A stretch of DNA of 64,000 bases from Staphylococcus sp. IVB6214 (GTDB lineage Bacteria > Bacillota > Bacilli > Staphylococcales > Staphylococcaceae), in assembly GCF_025558585.1 (NCBI RefSeq), contig NZ_CP094723.1, positions 496,001 through 560,000 on the forward strand, written 5' to 3'. The first letter of the stretch is position 1, and every line of letters begins with the position of its first letter. Position numbers and translations under genes: made by a program. Positions 62,216 through 64,000 of this stretch are shown here, piece by piece. Under the pieces are notes generated by a model, which saw only the letters and a list, made by a program, of their open reading frames with translations, had not been told where the DNA came from and ran no database searches.

Positions 62216-63691
62216 ATGTCAATGAACAAAGAAAAAGAACAAATTCATGTCATAGGCGTTCCGGATCAATTCAATCAGTATGTGACGGGTGCAATTCCAA
62301 ATGATGCACTATTTGAAGCATTACAAATATTAAAGAAGCAAAAGTTCATCAAAAGTCATATTGGAACAGTGTCATCAGTGCCTGTAACAGTAGGTGATGT
62401 CCATTACAAGTTTATAACAGTTGGGCTCGGCAATATTAGCCAACAAAAACAACGGGATTATTTAAAAATTTGGGGTCGCTTATTTCAGTATTTACAAGCA
62501 GAACATATTACAGAAATTCAATTATATGAACAGACATTTTTGTCAAAAGCAGTTGATCTACATACAGTATTTCAAACGATGGGCTTACAGTATGAACAAG
62601 CAACATATGAATTTGATAGTTATCGATCAGATAAAGTCGCACCATTTGAACTCCAAATCCAATGGCGCGCTGATCACGCGCATATTCAGACAGCATTTAT
62701 TGAAGGTCAAAAAATTGGAGAAGGCATTAATTATGCGAGAACTTTAGGAAATATCCCACCAAATATTTTGACGCCCAACTACTTGGCTACGCTTGTTCAA
62801 GAACGTTTCAAAGATACAACAGTGGGTGTTACGGTAAAAGATGAGCATGCCATTCAACAAGAAGGATTCGGTTTAATTCATGCAGTGGGCAAAGGATCTA
62901 TCAATCCACCACGCGTGATTACACTGAAATATGAAGGTGATCCGGAACATGCTGATGATGTGATTGCATTAGTCGGTAAGGGGATTACATATGATTCAGG
63001 TGGTTATTCGATTAAGTCGAAAACGGGTATGCCGACGATGAAGTTTGATATGTGTGGTGCAGCAAACGTTATTGGCATGGTAGATGCAGTTGCTCAGTTA
63101 GGATTGAAAGTGAATATTGTTGCAGTAATTGCTGCAGCAGAAAATATGATTGCCAACAATGCAATGAAACCAGATGATGTTTTTACAGCGTTGAGTGGAG
63201 AAACAGTTGAAGTACCGAATACAGATGCGGAAGGTCGTCTCGTACTAGGGGATGCATCGTTTTATGCCAATCAATTTGCGCCAAAACTAATCATTGATTT
63301 TGCGACATTGACAGGTGCAGCGGTAGTTGCGTTAGGTGAAGATAAAGCAGCTATATTCAATAAAAATGCTGATAGAGACGTACTTCAAGCGATATTAGAG
63401 ACAGCTCATCGTGTTGATGAAGCGGTATACGAATTGCCGATTACAGAGACGGAACGTCGTAACATTAAAGCATCGGATGTTGCTGATTTGACGAATCATG
63501 TGAATGCGCATGGTAAAGCATTGTTTGCCGCAGCGTTTGTGACACATTTTAGTGGAGAAACACCACATCTACATGTGGATATTGCGGGTCCGGCGACAAC
63601 AATGAAAAAAACTTATAAGGGGCCAAAAGGACCGACAGGCTATATGATACCAACGATTGTGAATTGGTTAATATCAGAATATAATGCGTAA
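62216..63691 (+). CDS. pepA: Leucyl aminopeptidase (M17 family)
   Basis: A 491-residue M17 metallopeptidase. The metal and catalytic motifs are GKGITYDSGGYSIKS, MKFDMCGAANVIG and the signature NTDAEGRL with the catalytic Arg. It removes N-terminal residues from peptides in the cytoplasm. AAGGGGG lies 10 bases or so before the ATG at 62216; a second ATG follows two codons later. Confidence 0.93.
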   Translation: MSMNKEKEQIHVIGVPDQFNQYVTGAIPNDALFEALQILKKQKFIKSHIGTVSSVPVTVGDVHYKFITVGLGNISQQKQRDYLKIWGRLFQYLQAEHITEIQLYEQTFLSKAVDLHTVFQTMGLQYEQATYEFDSYRSDKVAPFELQIQWRADHAHIQTAFIEGQKIGEGINYARTLGNIPPNILTPNYLATLVQERFKDTTVGVTVKDEHAIQQEGFGLIHAVGKGSINPPRVITLKYEGDPEHADDVIALVGKGITYDSGGYSIKSKTGMPTMKFDMCGAANVIGMVDAVAQLGLKVNIVAVIAAAENMIANNAMKPDDVFTALSGETVEVPNTDAEGRLVLGDASFYANQFAPKLIIDFATLTGAAVVALGEDKAAIFNKNADRDVLQAILETAHRVDEAVYELPITETERRNIKASDVADLTNHVNAHGKALFAAAFVTHFSGETPHLHVDIAGPATTMKKTYKGPKGPTGYMIPTIVNWLISEYNA

Positions 63692-63709
63692 ATGGATGAA
63701 ATAGGCTAA

Positions 63710-63750
63710 AAGGACGAGTGAAATCTTTGGAAAATAAAGATGACGGCTCG
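63710..63750 (+). terminator. Terminator after pepA
   Basis: AAGGACGAG (63710-63718) pairs with CTCGTTCTT (63737-63745), with ATCTTT/AAAGAT inside, followed by Ts. Confidence 0.85.
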
Positions 63751-63873
63751 TTCTTTTTCATATAGAATATGTTTTTGTACAATTTTGAAAAGACATATTG
63801 ACTTAGGATATGACAATTGTTATATTGTATAGACAATACTTTAATTTGGTAGCGAACTAAAGGGGTGGGTGGA

Positions 63874-64000
63874 ATGAATGCTGTATTAATCGCAGTATTA
63901 TTAATGATTGTTTTATGTTTATGTCGACTCAATGTCGTCATCAGTTTATTTATTAGTGCACTTGTAGGTGGCTTAGTATCAGGGCTATCGTTAGCAAATA
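63874..64000 (+). CDS. NhaC-like Na+/H+ antiporter family protein, N-terminal part (runs off the window)
   Basis: The frame MNAVLIAVLLMIVLCLCRLN starts after GGGGTGGGTGG and continues open to the window end with VVISLFISALVGGLVSGLSLAN. Two hydrophobic segments and the Gly-rich GGLVSGLSL resemble the start of NhaC-type antiporters, which follow pepA in staphylococci. Only 42 residues are visible. Confidence 0.65.
   Translation, partial: MNAVLIAVLLMIVLCLCRLNVVISLFISALVGGLVSGLSLAN

Overview
The window is a piece of a low-GC Firmicutes chromosome and almost certainly a Staphylococcus. The gene order trxB-rapZ-glmR-whiA, tRNA-Arg/clpP, gapR-gap-pgk-tpiA-gpmI-eno, secG-est-rnr-smpB-ssrA, gcvH, metNIQ, popT/sufCDSUB, lipA-yutD and nfu-ndh-pepA is the staphylococcal core order. 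It is not S. aureus itself: the serine-aspartate surface protein uses an SDA-type repeat, the tmRNA tag carries Thr where S. aureus has Ser, and paiAB and an aminotransferase/transporter pair are inserted. A coagulase-variable animal staphylococcus (intermedius/hyicus-like) is a guess, not a demonstration.

Layout. 1-3209: end of trxB, then rapZ-glmR-whiA (cell-envelope/nucleotide signalling). 3210-6890: a YSIRK/LPXTG cell-wall adhesin with a 42-bp-period Ser-Asp-Ala repeat. 7041-9023: a DUF1304 protein, a cold-shock gene with a long leader, tRNA-Arg(CCG) and CtsR-controlled clpP. 9107-13180: two small enzymes, a tandem structured repeat, an epimerase, a candidate RsaH-type small RNA, an interspersed repeat and two small membrane proteins. 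13378-20766: the CggR/GapR-controlled glycolytic operon. 20911-23342: a class III aminotransferase (C-terminus cut by a nonsense codon) with a YkvI-type transporter. 23487-28440: membrane protein, secG, est, rnr, smpB, ssrA. 28635-31434: an AraC-type regulator, an IS3-family element lying inside a small membrane-protein gene, and an ohr-type peroxidase gene broken by a stop codon. 31569-35747: D-lactate dehydrogenase, aroD, nitroreductase, thioredoxin-like proteins, ArsC/Spx-like protein, gcvH. 35786-40405: SAM-I riboswitch, metN-metI and three tandem metQ genes. 40413-46984: popT divergent from the sufCDSUB Fe-S assembly operon. 47144-49556: paiAB, a second copy of the interspersed repeat, and a CorC-family gene with a stop at codon 8. 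49585-57840: metabolic genes including lipA and the yutD/yutE/yutF set. 57850-64000: yuzD, nfu, two NDH-2-type dehydrogenases, yuzB, sufA, pepA and the start of an NhaC-like antiporter.

Themes. Fe-S supply (SufCDSUB, Nfu, SufA) sits near Fe-S users (lipoyl synthase) and the lipoyl carrier GcvH. Central glycolysis is governed by its own repressor. Methionine uptake is under a SAM riboswitch and its binding protein has been triplicated, with a visible mosaic in the middle copy. Proteolysis and ribosome rescue (ClpP, RNase R, SmpB, tmRNA) are all present.

Most noteworthy: a probable UCCC-motif sRNA at 11735-11856; the metQ triplication and mosaic; three or four genes interrupted by single in-frame stop codons within about 28 kb; two families of structured intergenic repeats; a 17-bp palindrome inside the suf promoter; and the regular 6/8-spaced alanine pattern of the adhesin stalk. 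I found no CRISPR array, prophage or defence island. The bulk of the window is ordinary core genome.
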